DNA of 64,000 bases, from contig NC_080044.1 of the NCBI RefSeq assembly GCF_012489685.1, forward strand, positions 47,988,964 through 48,052,963, read 5' to 3'. Made by a program: the position numbers and the translations under genes. Below are positions 10,701-19,114 of the stretch, piece by piece (the stretch's first letter is position 1; every line of letters begins with the position of its first letter). Below the pieces are notes generated by a model, which worked only from the letters and a program-made list of their open reading frames with translations, was not told the DNA's origin and made no database searches. This stretch comes from Lotus japonicus (Eukaryota > Streptophyta > Magnoliopsida > Fabales > Fabaceae).

Positions 10701-11602
10701 TCTGCAGAACTCCCTTGATCTAACAGTACCCTCTCAATTTCGTAATCAGCAACTTTTAACATCACCACAATGGGATCATCTTCATGAGGCTGTACTCCCT
10801 CAAAATCTCTAACAGTAAATGTAATATCGGGCTGATTGATTCCCCAGCTTCCCCAATCGTTTGTATAGACAGCATTAATGGAATGAACATACCTTTTCCT
10901 TGAAGAATTAGTCATACCTCCTCCTCGAAATCCTCCAAATATAGAATGAATGCGCCCTTTAGTTTCACCTCCAGCTTGCTTCTTTGGTTCAGACTCTTCA
11001 ATTTCCTTCCCTGTATCATCACGCTTCGTTGAGGTTCCAGCTCCCTCTGACTCCTTTCGCCCATCCAGTTGACGCATGTAGCCTGCTTTTATTAATGCCT
11101 CAATCTCTTTCTTTAGGGTAAAACAATCATCTGTATTGTGTCCCGCGATTCGGTGGTACTCACACCACTTACTCCTGTCCACGTTGCCTGGTGGGCGTTT
11201 TGGTTGTTTAGGAAAACGAATTGTGTTCGCCTCCAAACACATGTGCAATGCTTCAGTTAAATTAACCGCGAGTGGGGTCGACTTGTCTTGTTGGTTTCTG
11301 GTCCACGTCATCGATCCATAACCACGATTTCCATAAGGTTGAGCACGATTTCGAAAATTAGAGCGGTTATCAAAACGACTTGAATTATTGTAACCTCTCT
11401 CTCCTTTTGTAACCGCTCCGCCCGAACGCTGATCGTTAACCACCGCCTTTTTCGAATCTGACTGCTGTTGTTGGCCAGTTACCGCCGCACTCTTACGGTT
11501 TCTCTTTATGCGATCACTTTGATCCTCCCGAATGAAACCCTGTACCCTGCTTCGCAACTCCGCCATTGTCTCCACGGGCTTACGACTCAAACTGCTGTTC
11601 AA
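7787..11602 (-). CDS. Gag C-terminus and Pol polyprotein (PR-RT-RH-aRH-INT N-part)
   Basis: The frame has 1271 codons. The domains in order are: gag C-terminus with a CEYHRIAGHNTDDC zinc-binding motif (about 147-160); protease with LLDQGSSAD (about 293-301); reverse transcriptase about 520-720 with IYVDDM (catalytic YVDD 678-681); a first RNase H about 790-930 whose active site looks worn (ISISDNAVSS); a second, archaeal-type RNase H about 951-1085 with an intact D-E-D-D set (D957, E997, D1020, D1070); and the integrase zinc finger (H1168, H1175, C1206, C1209) with the first catalytic Asp at 1238. It makes the enzymes that copy and insert the element. It begins by overlapping the gag frame, where a T run is one base short, and ends in the frame break at 7787. 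Confidence 0.93.
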   Translation of the reverse strand: MNSSLSRKPVETMAELRSRVQGFIREDQSDRIKRNRKSAAVTGQQQQSDSKKAVVNDQRSGGAVTKGERGYNNSSRFDNRSNFRNRAQPYGNRGYGSMTWTRNQQDKSTPLAVNLTEALHMCLEANTIRFPKQPKRPPGNVDRSKWCEYHRIAGHNTDDCFTLKKEIEALIKAGYMRQLDGRKESEGAGTSTKRDDTGKEIEESEPKKQAGGETKGRIHSIFGGFRGGGMTNSSRKRYVHSINAVYTNDWGSWGINQPDITFTVRDFEGVQPHEDDPIVVMLKVADYEIERVLLDQGSSADLIYGDAFEKLGLTETDLLPYDGALVGFSGEKVFVRGYVELNTVFGDGKNEKAFAIKFLVVQCTSPYNVLIGRPSLNKLGAIISTRHLTVKYPLDKGGVGTLKADQVVARKCYSDSFKQYGHMGKRAVKEGHRVFGVDVDQDEVSLDPREGFSDFKVTPEEETKTVKVGERNLKVGVNLTPIQESRLVQLLAENMDLFAWSAQDLPGIDPEFICHKLALNPGVKPIAQLKRKMGEEKALAVKTETNKLIDAGFIREVKYPTWLANVVMVKKSNGKWRMCTDYTDLNKHCPKDSYPLPNIDKLVDRASGFGMLSLMDAYSGYHQIRMYAPDEEKTAFMTNQANYCYQTMPFGLKNAGATYQRLMDRVFEKQVGRNMEIYVDDMVVKSEEMGGHCTDLAEAFGEVRKHNMRLNPEKCSFGIQSGKFLGFMITRRGIEVNPDKCKAILEMQSPTSVKEVQKLTGRIAALSRFLPCSGSKAAPFFQCLRKNKAFQWTDECERAFQTLKEHLAKPPILSKPIPGIPLSIFISISDNAVSSVLLQECKEELRIIYFVSHVLQGAETRYQKIEKAALALIITARKLRPYFQGFQIKVKTDFPLRQVLQKPDLAGRMVSWAVELSEFGIVFEKKGQIKAQGLIDFVNEMSPEEKVPEEVEWFLSVDGSSNLKGSGAGIVLEGPGGVIIEQSLKFDFKASNNQAEYEAIIAGVRLALEMNVRCIVIKTDSQLVANQIKGDYQAKDVQLAKYLIKVQELLKQMDKFQVNHVPREENTRADILSKLASTKKPGNNKSVIQETLKGPSVKEDDVMVVTGGAALDWMDRIRMCLEADGSDLALFSKDQIREASRYTMMGVGVPLLRCVSKEDAERIMFEVHEGVCASHVGGRSLASKVLRAGFYWPTLKGDCMEYVKKCEKCQVFADLHRAPPEVLSSMSSSWPFAMWGVDILGPFTPAGAQVKFVLVAVDYFTKWIEARPWRR

Positions 11603-12246
11603 CTTCCTGATTGAAGACCTAATTCAAAAGCCGCAATGCAAATTTCAGGCATTTTATCCTCCAAATGCACTGACAATTGATTGAAACGCCCCATAAAGGA
11701 TTGAAGGCTTTCATTATGCCTCTGTTGCAAATTAAACAAGGCTGCTGGAGTCACTTTCTGGGCACGACTAGTTGAAAATTGGGACAAGAATTTCGCCGAT
11801 AAATCCATGAACCCTGCAATTGAACGCGGTGGGAGCGTTGTAAACCAAGTCATTGCTGACTTCTTAAGAGTTGAAGGAAGCATTTTACACTTCAGAGCAT
11901 CTGAAGCGCCCACGATAACCATTTTGGTGTTGAAATACACCAAATGATCCTTAGGGTCAGAATCTCCGTAATAAGAATCAAGAACCAAAGTCTTCAAATT
12001 ATCTGGAACGGTTGTGTTTGCAATGTCTTCTGTGAACGGTTGGAAATCTACCACCATCTCTGCCATTCTACGATCGCCCTCATGCAAGCCCCGATCTTGG
12101 TTGATCTCAGCAAGTTGAGTTTGCAGTTGTTGATTGTGTTGACGGAGATCAGTTAGATCCGCCATGATCTGTTGCAAAATGTCGGGCGGAACATTTTCAT
12201 GGTTAACATGATTGTCCCTTCCGTTTGCTCCAGATCGATTCACCAT
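11599..12246 (-). CDS. Gag (capsid) N-terminal part, frameshifted
   Basis: Start ATG at 12246, 56 bp inside the 5' LTR edge. A coiled segment (LRQHNQQLQTQLAEI) is followed by the retrotransposon gag capsid fold (DPKDHLVYFNTKM, AMTWFTTLPPRSI, FNQLSVHL). The frame closes at 11599 after FELGLQSGS. The natural continuation (NSSLSRKPVETMAELRSRV) lies one base away in the pol frame, inside the capsid C-terminus where no programmed shift is expected. This is therefore likely a one-base loss. The protein is 85-90% alike to the partial gag at 57227 by eye. Confidence 0.9.
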   Translation of the reverse strand: MVNRSGANGRDNHVNHENVPPDILQQIMADLTDLRQHNQQLQTQLAEINQDRGLHEGDRRMAEMVVDFQPFTEDIANTTVPDNLKTLVLDSYYGDSDPKDHLVYFNTKMVIVGASDALKCKMLPSTLKKSAMTWFTTLPPRSIAGFMDLSAKFLSQFSTSRAQKVTPAALFNLQQRHNESLQSFMGRFNQLSVHLEDKMPEICIAAFELGLQSGS

Positions 12247-12282
12247 TTTTAGTGAGTTTGAAGCCTAGGATTGAATTCCTCG

Positions 12283-12301
12283 GCCCCACGGTGGGCGCCA
12301 A
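12283..12301 (-). promoter_or_regulatory. Primer-binding site of the Tat element
   Basis: On the minus strand the LTR end (..GGAACA) is followed by TTGGCGCCCACCGTGGGG. TGGCGCC is the usual core complementary to the 3' end of a plant tRNA used for minus-strand priming. The same site follows the LTR at 57171. Confidence 0.8.
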
Positions 12302-12526
12302 TGTTCCGGTCTAAATCTCCGGTTAGGGCTAAGCGATTAGGCAATAAAAGTAGAACAAGACAAAGTAACAAAATGAGTGAAAAGTATTGGATCCCCCACC
12401 GCATGGGCGGTGTCCTCCTTATATATTATGGTGTTTTGACCCGTTCGGGTCATGGGTCGCCTGGCCCAATAGTACAAATTCGGTAAGCCCACATAATACA
12501 AAAGTTGTAAGCCCGATAACAGTACA
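12302..12526 (-). repeat. 5' LTR of the Tat element
   Basis: The LTR is 225 bp and drives the minus-strand gag-pol transcript. It is flanked on the right by the CCCCC target duplication and on the left by the primer-binding site. A TATATATTATGG stretch near 12420 reads TATA-like on either strand; the exact promoter was not resolved. Confidence 0.93.
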
Positions 12527-12531
12527 CCCCC

Positions 12532-13529
12532 ATATCAGAAGAATAAACACAGATACGACTTGAGGCTCTCAAATCTTCATGGCTTGTATCGCCGCAAGAA
12601 CGCGCCATACCATCTTCAAGCTCCAGAACAGCATCAACCCTGCAAGAAGAAATTTCAGGGAAGAGCACAAAGGGATGGAAGCAAACAGACGGTGAGCCAT
12701 CCCTAGGAAGCCCAACAAGCATGTTGTCTTCATCCTCAGAGGAAGTTCTGCAATCCTTGGCTTCCCTGGTGGACTTAGAGATCCCATCGAGCACTGCCGC
12801 TCCCTGAACTCTCTTAGCATCCTCACCCAAACCAGCAACAGCAACCCGCAGAAATTTCGCCACCGCCACCGACAAAGTTGACCCACCCAAACGGAAACCA
12901 TTGAGAAAGGTAATCGCCTGAGTCGCAACTTCCATCGAGGTAAACCTCACAAACCCAAACCGGAAAAATCTCCTAAGCCTCCTTTGCCTCTGAACGAAAA
13001 CGTTGAGCACCCTTCCAAATTGAGTGAAGAGCCCTCGGATATGGTGATAATCCACAGAGTCGGAGATTCCATCAACAAAGAGAGTGAAGACCGATCCCTG
13101 AAATACACCTTCTTCCTGCCTCTGAGTTGCTCCGTCGTCACAGCTCGCCAATCTGCCGCCGAGAACCTCACCCTCTTGATCACCATCACCTTCCGCTCCA
13201 AGAACAGAGTCAGCATGCCCAACCACGCCAGAAGGAGCCCCTACAGCGTCAGAACCTGCAAGGGGGAGTGACCCGCCATCCGCCGGAGCACCGAGGTGCC
13301 CCGTAACACCGCCAGGCATCAGACCCACCTTACCAGATCCAGACGCGTTGGGCACTGCATTGCACACCGGAGCAGTTTCGTCGTCTTGGTCTAGCTCCTC
13401 CTCAAGCTCACCTACCGCGTCGTCGTCCTTGCCTTTCCCATCTCCAGCCGCCGCGCCACCAGCCTTAGAAGAACCCGCCGCCGCCCCTGTATCTGCTAGG
13501 GACAAAGGAACCCTAGCAGAGCAATACAT
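12532..13529 (-). pseudogene. LINE ORF1, N-terminal part with RRM domain
   Basis: This is the 5' part of the ORF1 of the split LINE. The start is the ATG at 13529 (MYCSARVPLSLAD). An Ala/Gly/Asp/Glu-rich low-complexity leader of about 130 residues is followed by an RNA-recognition motif with recognisable RNP elements: VFTLFVDGISDSV (RNP2 side) and RFGFVRFTSMEVA (RNP1). RRM-bearing ORF1 proteins are a known subclass of plant LINEs, where the protein is thought to bind the element RNA. The frame runs to the CCCCC duplication (12527-12531) where the gypsy element entered. It would continue at 2929. Host SR-type RNA-binding protein is the alternative, but the flanking target duplication argues for a LINE. 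Confidence 0.7.
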
Positions 13530-13600
13530 TTGAAATAATCTATGGGAAAATTTTTATTTTTTTTTTATTTTTTTTAAAGATAACATTAAAGACCATACTT

Positions 13601-14488
13601 TGTGGGTAATAATTATCATAGGAAATAAGATGAAGATATGAAACATCATTATATAGAATAGATATATTTTATTTTACATTTGATTTGCAAGTTGCGACTA
13701 TTTGAATTGAATAAAATATTTAATGTCGAGGTAGTAAGACTTCTTATACTTCAACTTTAGACGTTATGGAAAATTATAATCATTTGACAATTACAAATTT
13801 TGTAAGTTTGTTGAGAAATTTCATTCTGATTTTTCTGAGTTGGAATAATGAAATTTACGTACCGCTCTAGCTAAGAAATTATCATTCAGATATTTCTCGT
13901 GATTTTAATTTAGGAAAAATGTACTGTTTATCCATCTTTTAATAGAAAAAATATAATTTCAGCTTGTTGATAGAATGATTCATTTGAAAATTTCTGGTTA
14001 GTTGAAACTTGAAATTAGAAAAATGCAATATTTCTGCTTGTTGATAGATTTATTCGTCTTGTTTTAAAACTTCATATTTTAATATCTACAGAACAAAACT
14101 TTTTCTACAATGATAGTTGTTAAGACTTGGCTGCGTAACAAGATCAAAGATGATTTTCTGATAAATTTAATAGTTGTATAAGTGGAGAGAAATTTCTGTA
14201 AAGAACGTTGTTGATAGAATAATAGATTAATTAGTACAATGAATGAACGTAGAGTTATTTAAATAAAACAAATTTACTATTTAAAGTATATATAATATCC
14301 ATTCACAATTTTTTTATTATTTTATTTCAACCCTCCAATAAAAAAAATCCTGGATACGGTCATGCTTCGACCAATATGGGAAAGGAAGAAAGAAAAAAGA
14401 AATGAGAGTTATGATATATGATATGATAGGAAAAAAAATAGAAAGATAGAGACAGAGAGAGTGAAAGTGAGATGAAAGAGAAAAGAAA
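13601..14488. other. AT-rich spacer
   Basis: No gene, tRNA or recognisable element was seen. The right part (14380-14488) is a GA-rich tract directly before a long-LTR fragment. Confidence 0.5.
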
Positions 14489-14902
14489 TGCAACGCCCCA
14501 ATTTTCAAGAGTTACTTAGTGATCAAAAAGTAAATTAAACATGCTAATGAACTTTTGAAATCATAAAGATACAGGTATATATATTTTTTTTGAAACATGA
14601 TAGCTTTTAATACTTTCCAAAACATGCTCTAACAAATGCATAGTAATTACCCAATAATAAATACTCTCACATCAAGGAATATAATTACAAATGAGACTCC
14701 AAAAGGGATATAAAAGGGTCTTTGATGCCCGTCGAGCTCCCGCAATCTCCACACCACTAATCTCTGAAGCAGTAGCTCATCGTCACACCATTTCCTGGCA
14801 ATGTCTCCTCTCATGCATTTATCGGTCACTTGCTCATCCCTTAGAGCGGCGTCGTCGAACATTCATGAGAGAGAAAAGGTACAAGGGTCAATTTCTTATA
14901 CC

Positions 14903-14960
14903 ACAAGGCTATATGTAGGACGTGCAAACATACAAGGCTATATGTAGGACGTGCAAACAT
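14903..14960. repeat. 29-bp tandem duplication
   Basis: Two identical copies of a 29-bp unit begin ACAAGGCTATATGTAGGACG, within the LTR fragment. Confidence 0.9.
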
Positions 14961-15166
14961 ACAAGCAAATAAAAGCATGCAAATTCACAATTATAATCTC
15001 ATAGCAAGATTCTCACACCATGACATAGTCATACGTTCCTAAGGAATTTTAGGGTAGCACAAGATAAGGAAAATACTTCAACAAGCGAGGCACAAGGTTC
15101 TTCAACCAAACGTCGTACCTCATAGGGTATCCATCCATCTAATACAAGTCACAAGGCTCAACCTGG

Positions 15167-16330
15167 GAAGCACGGACACTTCAAAACAGAGGCGTGTCCG
15201 CGTGTCCGACACGCGGACAACACAGACACGTTACCGTTACGCCGCTGACACGTGTCGGACACATCTGGGGCGTGTCTAAATTTAAAAATATTAATTTAGG
15301 CTCAGACCTGCCTTGGACACGGCTGAGAGAATGCTTGTATTGTGAGTCGACACACCTTTGTGGCTGGACACATATATAGGACACCTATATTGTATTTTTA
15401 TTATTTTCTGACTTAAGAAAATGATAAATTAAAAATCAAACAAACCTTATCTAATTAAAAATCAAACAAACCTTGTAAAACCTCATAACGCACACGCTTC
15501 TCCTCTTCGCGTGTTTCACTTTCATCTTCTTCTGCTAGCGGCAAGTTCATCTTCCTCCTCCGCCAATGATGACGGTGCTCGTCCTTCCTCCGCCCGCGAT
15601 GGCTCTCCGTTGGCGCGGTTCTCTCTTGGCTTCTCTTGTACTGTGCGCGTTTCATCTTCCTCCTACGCTGGTGACATCGTTTTCTCTGTCGCTTCCCTTC
15701 CATGTCACTGGCCAAAGGTAAGACCTTTATCACTTTATTTATGTTTCTCTTTATGAATGGATATCCAATCCGTTGATTTGTTTGGGGACCCTCTAAGACT
15801 TCCTTTTCGGTGGATTTAAGGACATGTTCAAAGCATATTGTGATGCTACTCCGTTACCTCTTTAAGGACATAAGCAGATTATCCGTTGATTTTGTTTCTT
15901 AGCTGGGTGTGAACCTTCAGATTGGTTTGCCATTGTTACTTGTTTTGGGTCCTTTCTTGCTCTGTTTTATTTACTTCTTTCTAATGTGAGATTATGCTGC
16001 TGATTTCTGTAAGTTTATGAATCATATATTTAGTACAACTTGTTCAGATTATGCTGCTTCTTAGTATTTTTTGTGAAGCTCATTAACATAAGATTGAAGT
16101 TTTAAGTTTTTAATTGTAAAGACATCAACTTGTATTTTAACTTTGGGAAGGTTATATATAAACCTTTACTTGTCTCATGTTCTCTTTTTTTTGAAAGTCT
16201 TGTCTCATGTTCTCTTAATTTTGTGAACATATGATATCATGTTGCTTTTCTTTCTATATAAAAGTCGCGTCCCCGTATCCTACTTTTTGGAGTTTATCCG
16301 TGTCGGTGTTCCCGCCCATGTCCGTGCTTC
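15167..16330. mobile_element. Putative TIR transposon with palindromic subterminal repeats
   Basis: The ends are inverted repeats GAAGCACGGACA / TGTCCGTGCTTC (12 bp). The left subterminal region is full of CGTGTCCGACACG-type palindromes, including a 12-bp-arm perfect palindrome at 15195-15219. 15500-15720 is GC-rich with a short Ser/Ala-rich frame on the plus strand (MFHFHLLLLAASSSSSSAND) that may be an acquired fragment. No transposase and no clear target duplication were seen. Confidence 0.5.
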
Positions 16331-16344
16331 ATGAAATTCTAGTT

Positions 16345-17295
16345 CACCTCAGACAGATGTGTTACACAATGTTCAGGACATTGTGTAGAACATGCACAAA
16401 ATAAAACACAGCGTTAATACAAATCACAAGTAACAACAACTTAAAAAATAAATGACACAAGAGTTGTTAACCTAGTTCGGTGCAATGTCACCTATGTCTG
16501 GAGGGCTTCAGCCCAAGAAAGATAATCCACTATTATAGAGAATCAAGTACATCAAGGTCTTAGTTGAACAGTCCCTGTTCACAGCCTTCCTACTTATTCC
16601 TACCAATGGATTATTACTTAGAACTCCCCCTAAGTATGAGACCCCTCTCACTTTCTCTCACAATCACTGCTTCAGTGATTGAATCTCAAAGTACAAAATG
16701 GTTGCAGAGAAACACCCTCAACGAAACACAACAACTCAGTGCTTATTTAATCAATGGAAGCACGTGAGTTGATTACAAAACACACACAATGAACTCACAA
16801 AGAAAACCCTGAAAAACAACAAACACTCTATCAAATCTTTCTCGTGATCAGCTAGGGTTTCTTCAACACTCTAAATAGATGCTCCACCGGTGAGGTCTTC
16901 AATGGGATTGAGCATCAAGAGTCCATGTATAAAAGTGGCAGCGAATCTTCAAAAAGATTTTCTCCACAATAAGACCAAATCAACATTTAAATTGGTCTAC
17001 ACTAATTAACCCTATTCCCTGAATAGGTTAATTCCAATCAACACAGAAGATACGTCCAGCTAATGAGACTGAGTACAACACCGACGAATCTTCACAATTA
17101 CAATCAAAACGTGAACCACGTAAACACTTCCAGCAACCTTAACCACAATGTCCTACCAGATGCTCCGGACATGAGGTTGCACAACAGACACAGACAATGT
17201 TGTTTGTCACACCATTAAGCACAGCACTCAACTTAGACAAAATGCTGCCAACACTTAGAGAATCTTCAACAACACAGAATACTCAACACTGCATA
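16345..17295. mobile_element. LTR-retrotransposon-like fragment
   Basis: It begins TGTTACACAATGTTCAGGAC and carries text such as CTAGTTCGGTGCAATGTCAC and GGAGGGCTTCAGCCC that is typical of plant LTRs. No coding region or second LTR was found. The assignment is tentative. Confidence 0.35.
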
Positions 17296-18057
17296 GTTCA
17301 TAGGGCTCAACCAATGCTCTAACGTCGACGACGTTCATGGGAACCTACGTGGTCTCTATCTTGTTACCGTATGCAATATGCTCAATGCAGTTTCACCATG
17401 ATCCTGAAAAACGCCAACCCATACCAGGCGGGCGGGACAAAGACTCATTCCAACAGTCACATGCCACTTATCTAATGATCCATTCCAACAATCATTAGTA
17501 ATCGTCTCACAGTACCCATTCCAGCAGTACTCTCGGTCTATGCAATGCTATGCTTCAAGATTAGTCACACAACGTAGTTATAGTCTTTTGTCGTTAGACG
17601 TTGACTTCACCACACCTTAACATGAGTGATCAGGGTCACCAACTCATAGCTGTCACCAGTTATCTGTCACTACGGTAGCCCAACCATCTTAGGTTCCACT
17701 TTCGATCTCATTCGATCAACATCGTCCATACATCGCATATCATTCGATAAATATCAAAGTATACTTCATCAAGAATCATGTGAATATAAATTAGGGCATA
17801 TTATCATCATAGATATCCTAGGGTTCCTCATAACATGTTGAACACGTATTCATGTCCTGAATCATCAAGGCATTTAGGCATGTTATCATTCATCATGTTC
17901 TCAACAAGTTTTCATGTATAACATGCATTCTTAATTAGCTCACAAGTTTTCAAGCATAATATTCAAGGATTCAAACCATATACAAAGGTACCTTAACACA
18001 TTACAAAAGGTGCCCCAAAAGGACCCAAGTCACCCAAACAAGGCCCCGAAACCTGGC

Positions 18058-18190
18058 ATCGAGCGCTCAAGCGCCCTGAGGTACATGGCTGAGCTGAAAT
18101 TAGTGCTCAAGCGCCCAACTATAGCGCTCGAGCGCCTTGGGGTTAGGGGTTGTCACCTTCCCCGGTGCTCAAGCGCCCAACCCTAGCGCT
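18058..18190. repeat. GC-rich palindromic short repeats in the LTR
   Basis: Several copies of GCGCTCAAGCGCC / GCGCTCGAGCGCC stand out in AT-rich surroundings. They lie about 1.4 kb from the LTR 3' edge once the inserted block is discounted. Confidence 0.8.
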
Positions 18191-19114
18191 GGGTTCCGTT
18201 AGAGTCCCCAAAAACCTGATTTCTAACACTTTTCACTTCATTTCTAACCTAAGTCTTAACCTTTTAGTTTCCAAACATAATTATAAAGTTCATGCATCAT
18301 ACTAAACTCATTTAATTTCCAGTAGTCTTTCATGGTCTTAACATGTTCATCATCAACCATACAAGTTTCATGTAATCCCTACAAACAATTTTGCACGCTA
18401 AAGTCCAAGACCCGAAGAGCCCTTACCTCGAACGCTTTCCTTCCTTGCTTTAGCTCCTTGTAACGAAATCAACAAGGTGTTCTGCTCCTTCACAACGATC
18501 ACACATTTAATCAATAGTCTCATACATCCATATACATAGTCTTAGCCACATCTAAAAATACACAAGGTTTCTAGCACCAACAAGGCTCTAGGGCAAGGAT
18601 AAGTCTCAAGGTCTTAACTTTAAGGATAGTAAGCTTTCAAGATTAAAGAGTCTAAACTCAAGACAACAACTTGGTTGGAAACACTCACACAAAACCAAAT
18701 CTTTAAAACTTTCAATAGAGTAAAACTCTAAAAATATAAGAGAGAGAGAGAGAGTGAAAATAAAATGAGAGAAAAGAGAGATGTGAATAAACCATAATCC
18801 AAATAAGTAAATATTAACAGAGTTGTCTAATGTCCAAAGTTTGTTCAGGTGGTAAATGTAAACACGGTTACTAAATTGATGTGCATACCGAATACATTAC
18901 AAGATAAACAAATTCGTAAATATTCTTATTATCAATTTTTCAAGCATTTTATATTTTTTACATTAAATCCTTAAATTCAACGAAATTTTATGATCGATTT
19001 TTCGGGACTAAATTAGTAACAATATATTCTTCATAAAAACTATTTAATATTATTTGAAAACTAGAAGATACATTATTCAATTTTGTTACAGTTCACTACT
19101 GAGAAAGAAAAAAA

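Larger units (their letters stand above)
2930..12526 (-). mobile_element. Complete Ty3/gypsy Tat-lineage LTR retrotransposon
   Basis: A full element of 9597 bp lies on the minus strand. Its LTRs are 2930-3154 (3' LTR) and 12302-12526 (5' LTR), 225 bp each, and they differ at one position (A versus G in CGCCTGRCCC). The 5-bp target duplication is CCCCC (2925-2929 and 12527-12531). A primer-binding site abuts the 5' LTR. The order on the minus strand is gag, protease, RT, RNase H, a second (archaeal-type) RNase H, integrase, then a non-coding segment. The second RNase H is the hallmark of the Tat lineage. On the opposite strand, between integrase and the 3' LTR, is an extra spliced gene (4159-6050). 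Near-identical LTRs indicate a recent insertion, but gag-pol carries two single-base frame breaks. Confidence 0.92.
2332..13582 (-). mobile_element. LINE-derived ORF1-only element, split by a gypsy retrotransposon
   Basis: A non-LTR element on the minus strand is bounded by an 18-bp target duplication with one mismatch (ACATTAAAGACC.. at 2314-2331 and 13583-13600). Its 3' end is at the left: 8 T on the plus strand (poly(A) on minus), preceded by a T/G-rich 3'UTR. The 5' end is at 13582. Removing the nested gypsy element (2930-12526 plus its 5-bp duplication) leaves about 1.65 kb. That holds one ORF1-like frame and no reverse transcriptase, so the element is either a non-autonomous LINE derivative or an internally deleted copy. 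Confidence 0.75.
14489..18700 (-). mobile_element. Long-LTR (Tekay/Del-like) fragment with nested insertions
   Basis: The left edge reads TGCAACGCCCCAATTTTC, the reverse complement of the ..GGGGYGTTACA end typical of these LTRs, so the LTR is on the minus strand. The LTR text is interrupted between 15166 and about 17300 by other sequence; GGCTCAACC occurs on both sides of the break. It resumes at about 17300 and carries the GC-rich short repeats at 18058-18190. The right edge is not defined. No coding capacity was found. Confidence 0.5.

Noticed and set aside
7522..12156. Several plus-strand ORFs of 60-140 codons across the gag-pol region
   Set aside because: They are antisense to strongly conserved pol and gag domains and show no domains of their own.
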